A DNA stretch of 64,000 nt from an uncultured Porphyromonadaceae bacterium. Its GTDB lineage: Bacteria; Bacteroidota; Bacteroidia; Bacteroidales; Muribaculaceae. Position 1 is the stretch's first letter; the number at the start of each line of letters is the position of its first letter. A program made the position numbers and the translations under genes. The notes beneath the pieces are model-generated. The model did not search any database and was not told the origin of the DNA. It worked only from the letters and a program-made list of their open reading frames with translations. Location: assembly GCA_947175605.1 (NCBI GenBank), contig CAMWNH010000004.1:1-64000 (forward strand), in the 5' to 3' direction. Shown here one piece after another: positions 61,859 through 64,000 of the stretch.

Positions 61859-62788
61859 ATGAAAAAGTTTACAATTCTCGCCGCTATGGCAATGGCCGCA
61901 GGCATGGCCAACGCACAGTACACATGTGATCCCTCTACCCAGTTAGTAATCGACCAGGGTGCAAAGAGCGTGTATTTCATCGTCCTGTCCAACGGCGCCA
62001 TCACCGAGCTCGAAGCAGCCGGCGCCACGACCCACTCCTTCGCCGCCAACCCCGAAGACGGCTGTAACCTCTGGTACTGGGACGGCTTCGTGCCCGCTGA
62101 TGAGACCTACCCCCGCGTGGACATGGAAGAAGGCGGCTATGTATCCGTGCAGGTAACGGGCACGGCAGGCTGGTCGGGCGCAGGTTTCAACGCTCAGGCT
62201 CCCGGTCTTGACATGAGCTCCTTCAACGAGAATACACATTTCCACATGGCCTACATGTCGCCCACCGGCAACGGCCCCGTAACCATCCTGTGCACACTTC
62301 TCGACAACACCACGGATCAGGCCGGCCCCTTCAAGTTCGCTCTCGGCCAGGCCACGGAAGACAACGGTGTGTCCGTTCCCTCGGTTGGTCCCAAGGCCAA
62401 TGACGACTGGCAGGGCATCGACCTGACTTTCGCTCAGATGAAGAAGCTCTTCCCCAACTTCAAGATCGACAACAACCCCGCATGGACGGGCAACTACTTC
62501 ACCTGGCTTGCAGGCAACGTAGCCGGCCAGACCATGGCTTTCGACGCCATGTACTTCTGGAGCACCGAGAGCGCAGGCATCTCTTCCGTGGAATCTGAAG
62601 CAGCACAGTTCGTACTGACGGACAAGACTCTGAGCGTGCTGGGCGGCACAGGCATCGAGCTCTACAATATGGCCGGCGCTACAGTGAAGAGCACTACCGG
62701 CACCGTCATCGGCATCGACAACCTCGCAGCCGGTGTGTACGTGGCCAAGTCCGGCAACATGGTCAAGAAGGTCGTGGTCCGCAAGTAA
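61859..62788 (+). CDS. Secreted protein of the glucan PUL, unknown fold, with C-terminal sorting-like domain
   Basis: A 309-residue exported protein (signal peptide MKKFTILAAMAMAAGMANA). The mature N-terminal 210 residues are strand-rich with many aromatic and Asn/Asp residues (CNLWYWDGFVPADETYP, NPAWTGNYFTWLAG), suggesting a carbohydrate-binding module. The last 70 residues (IELYNMAGATVKSTTG, LAAGVYVAKSG, KKVVVRK) match the C-terminal beta domain pattern of Bacteroidetes secreted proteins (T9SS type A-like). It sits in the SusE/SusF position and is probably a surface glycan-binding protein. Confidence 0.75.
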   Translation: MKKFTILAAMAMAAGMANAQYTCDPSTQLVIDQGAKSVYFIVLSNGAITELEAAGATTHSFAANPEDGCNLWYWDGFVPADETYPRVDMEEGGYVSVQVTGTAGWSGAGFNAQAPGLDMSSFNENTHFHMAYMSPTGNGPVTILCTLLDNTTDQAGPFKFALGQATEDNGVSVPSVGPKANDDWQGIDLTFAQMKKLFPNFKIDNNPAWTGNYFTWLAGNVAGQTMAFDAMYFWSTESAGISSVESEAAQFVLTDKTLSVLGGTGIELYNMAGATVKSTTGTVIGIDNLAAGVYVAKSGNMVKKVVVRK

Positions 62789-62832
62789 TGCTCCGCACTA
62801 AGATCAATCAAGTCTATTCAATTTAAGCCGAC

Positions 62833-62878
62833 GATGCAGGAAGCGGCTGATACGAACCAGGATGCCGTTTCCTGCATC
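62833..62878 (+). promoter_or_regulatory. Strong intercistronic hairpin before the GH128 gene
   Basis: Arms 62833-62847 and 62864-62878 pair over 15 bp with one G-T pair; loop 16 nt. It ends 11 nt before ATG 62890 and lacks a T-run, so it is more likely an mRNA-processing, stability or translation-control element than a terminator. Confidence 0.65.
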
Positions 62879-62889
62879 TCTATTACACG

Positions 62890-64000
62890 ATGAAGAAAGC
62901 AACAGTAATTGCATTAGCCGCGCTGACCGTAGCCACAGCTGCCCAGGCCAGAAGCTGGAAACGCGGTGTAGGCGAAAACGCATTCCAATACAAAGCACAG
63001 CTCGAAGCTCTGGCCCCCGGCGTGAGCTGGTACTACAACTGGGGCACCGCTCCCGGCCGGGCATTGGTCGATGACGACTGCATGGAGTTCATTCCCATGT
63101 GCTGGAACGGCTGGTACAACGCCAACTCCATCCGCGAATACGTGCAGTCGCATCCGCAGGTAAAATATCTCTTGGGCTTTAACGAGCCCAACTTCCACGA
63201 TCAGGCCAACATGACACCTCAGCAGGCAGCGGACGCATGGCCCGCCGTGCAGGCTCTCGCTGCCGAACTGGGATTGAAGCTCGTTGCGCCCGTCGTGAAC
63301 TTCTCGCCCAACGCGCCCTACCATCACCCCACAAGCTGGATGGACGAATTCGTGGCCCTCGTCGGCACGGATGCATTCGACTGTGTGGCACTCCACTGCT
63401 ACGGCGGTCCGGAAGTGCTCAAGCAAATCTGCACCGAATTCCACAACCGCTACGGCAAGGAAGTGTGGATGACCGAGTTCAGCCTTATCTATGACGGACT
63501 CACCTCCAATACTCCCGCAGCCCAGATTTCGGCGATGATGCAGAGCGTGGAATGGATGGAGAAAACCGAGTGGATGGGACGCTACGGCTGGTTCAAGGCC
63601 ACAGGCGACTACGATAATCCCAAAAGCTACAACTGGGGGCTGATCAAACCCGGTAAGGGCGAAGATCCGCGCGAACTCTCCGAGCAGGGTATGGTCTACA
63701 CCTACATGAGCGAATTCGATACGGAAGTATATCACGCCGTCAATGAATTGGTGGCTGCCTCGGAATACATATCACAATCGAGCTGCATGCTCGGCTCGGG
63801 CAGCAATCCCGCATGTCCGCGTCCTATCGAAATCACAAGCTTCGAGTTCGCCGCATGGCTCGACTATCAGTTCGACGTGCCCGAAACCGGCGACTACACC
63901 CTTGAACTCACCGTATCGGGCCAAGGCGAACCCGTGCGCTTCGACCCCAATATCGAGGTCGTAAATATGAACGGCGATCGCGAAGGCACCCGTGCCGGCG
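62890..64000 (+). CDS. Secreted GH128 endo-beta-1,3-glucanase (partial, runs off the window)
   Basis: The first 370 residues are visible; no stop before 64000. Signal peptide MKKATVIALAALTVATAAQA, then a GH128 (Asl1-like) barrel: WYYNWGTAPG, EFIPMCWNG, acid/base E99 in LLGFNEPN, VALHCYGGP, and nucleophile E196 in WMTEFSLI. GH128 enzymes cut beta-1,3-glucan. From about residue 295 a beta-sandwich follows (FEFAAWLDYQFDVPETGDYTLELTVSG split by text), CBM6-like. It is the enzyme of the PUL, fourth gene after the regulator. Confidence 0.88.
   Translation, partial: MKKATVIALAALTVATAAQARSWKRGVGENAFQYKAQLEALAPGVSWYYNWGTAPGRALVDDDCMEFIPMCWNGWYNANSIREYVQSHPQVKYLLGFNEPNFHDQANMTPQQAADAWPAVQALAAELGLKLVAPVVNFSPNAPYHHPTSWMDEFVALVGTDAFDCVALHCYGGPEVLKQICTEFHNRYGKEVWMTEFSLIYDGLTSNTPAAQISAMMQSVEWMEKTEWMGRYGWFKATGDYDNPKSYNWGLIKPGKGEDPRELSEQGMVYTYMSEFDTEVYHAVNELVAASEYISQSSCMLGSGSNPACPRPIEITSFEFAAWLDYQFDVPETGDYTLELTVSGQGEPVRFDPNIEVVNMNGDREGTRAG

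Overview
This 64 kb window looks like a contig end from a Bacteroidales genome, possibly Muribaculaceae-like (order fairly sure, family a guess). The evidence is a SusC/SusD pair with a three-Y/LuxR-type regulator, a DUF2723 membrane protein, a Bacteroidetes-type LptD, a long LepB, a eukaryote-type (GH13_8) branching enzyme, and many promoters with the Bacteroidetes -7 box TAnnTTTG (often with TTTG about 18-20 nt upstream). Most of the window is GC-rich core genome, cut by several AT-richer accessory segments. The first 85 bases are not genomic: they match an Illumina P5/Nextera adapter with an i5 index, so the genome starts at about position 86.

Layout. 86-9637 (minus strand): cdd, tyrS, an unknown 544-residue protein and a secreted GH81 beta-1,3-glucanase, possibly one transcription unit, then psd and pssA (phosphatidylethanolamine synthesis). 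9790-12628 (plus): membrane TPR protein, lepB, wbqC-like gene. 12446-14120 (minus): a decaying AAA/DUF4143 ATPase and tRNA-Leu(CAA). 14264-16962 (plus): speA and truA. 16931-17953: a REP/RAYT locus, with at least seven copies of a roughly 23-bp palindromic element around a Y1-type transposase. 17955-20102 (minus): folA, thyA and a polyferredoxin-like membrane protein. 20145-24830 (plus): HAD phosphatase, lptD, DUF2807 lipoprotein. 24973-28580: an AT-rich accessory segment with lipoprotein, a truncated Rhs core with a JAB-like toxin tip, two related exported proteins (possible immunity or orphan proteins), and a second palindromic repeat family.

28581-43680: acyltransferase; PD-(D/E)XK nuclease, NOL1/NOP2/Sun RNA methyltransferase, ABC exporter and lipoprotein in a tight plus-strand run; SGNH hydrolase; branching enzyme; DUF2723 protein, polysaccharide deacetylase and queG. 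43677-46873 (minus): large TPR protein and a GDPD-type phosphodiesterase. 46866-51960 is an AT-richer accessory island with two modules. The first is a MntA/HepT (MNT/HEPN) toxin-antitoxin pair exactly bounded by a 22-bp direct repeat that carries a promoter and start codon. The second is an outer-membrane barrel protein divergent from a histidine kinase/response regulator pair, bracketed by 27-bp direct repeats and with four helically phased CTTATT(C/T) repeats between the divergent genes.

52001-64000: a GH78-like glycosidase (minus), then a polysaccharide utilisation locus (plus): three-Y/LuxR regulator, SusC, SusD, a secreted protein and a GH128 glycosidase cut off by the window end. GH128 here and GH81 at 1628-6154 both point to beta-1,3-glucan as the substrate. 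Most calls come from recognising family motifs by eye; no database search was run.
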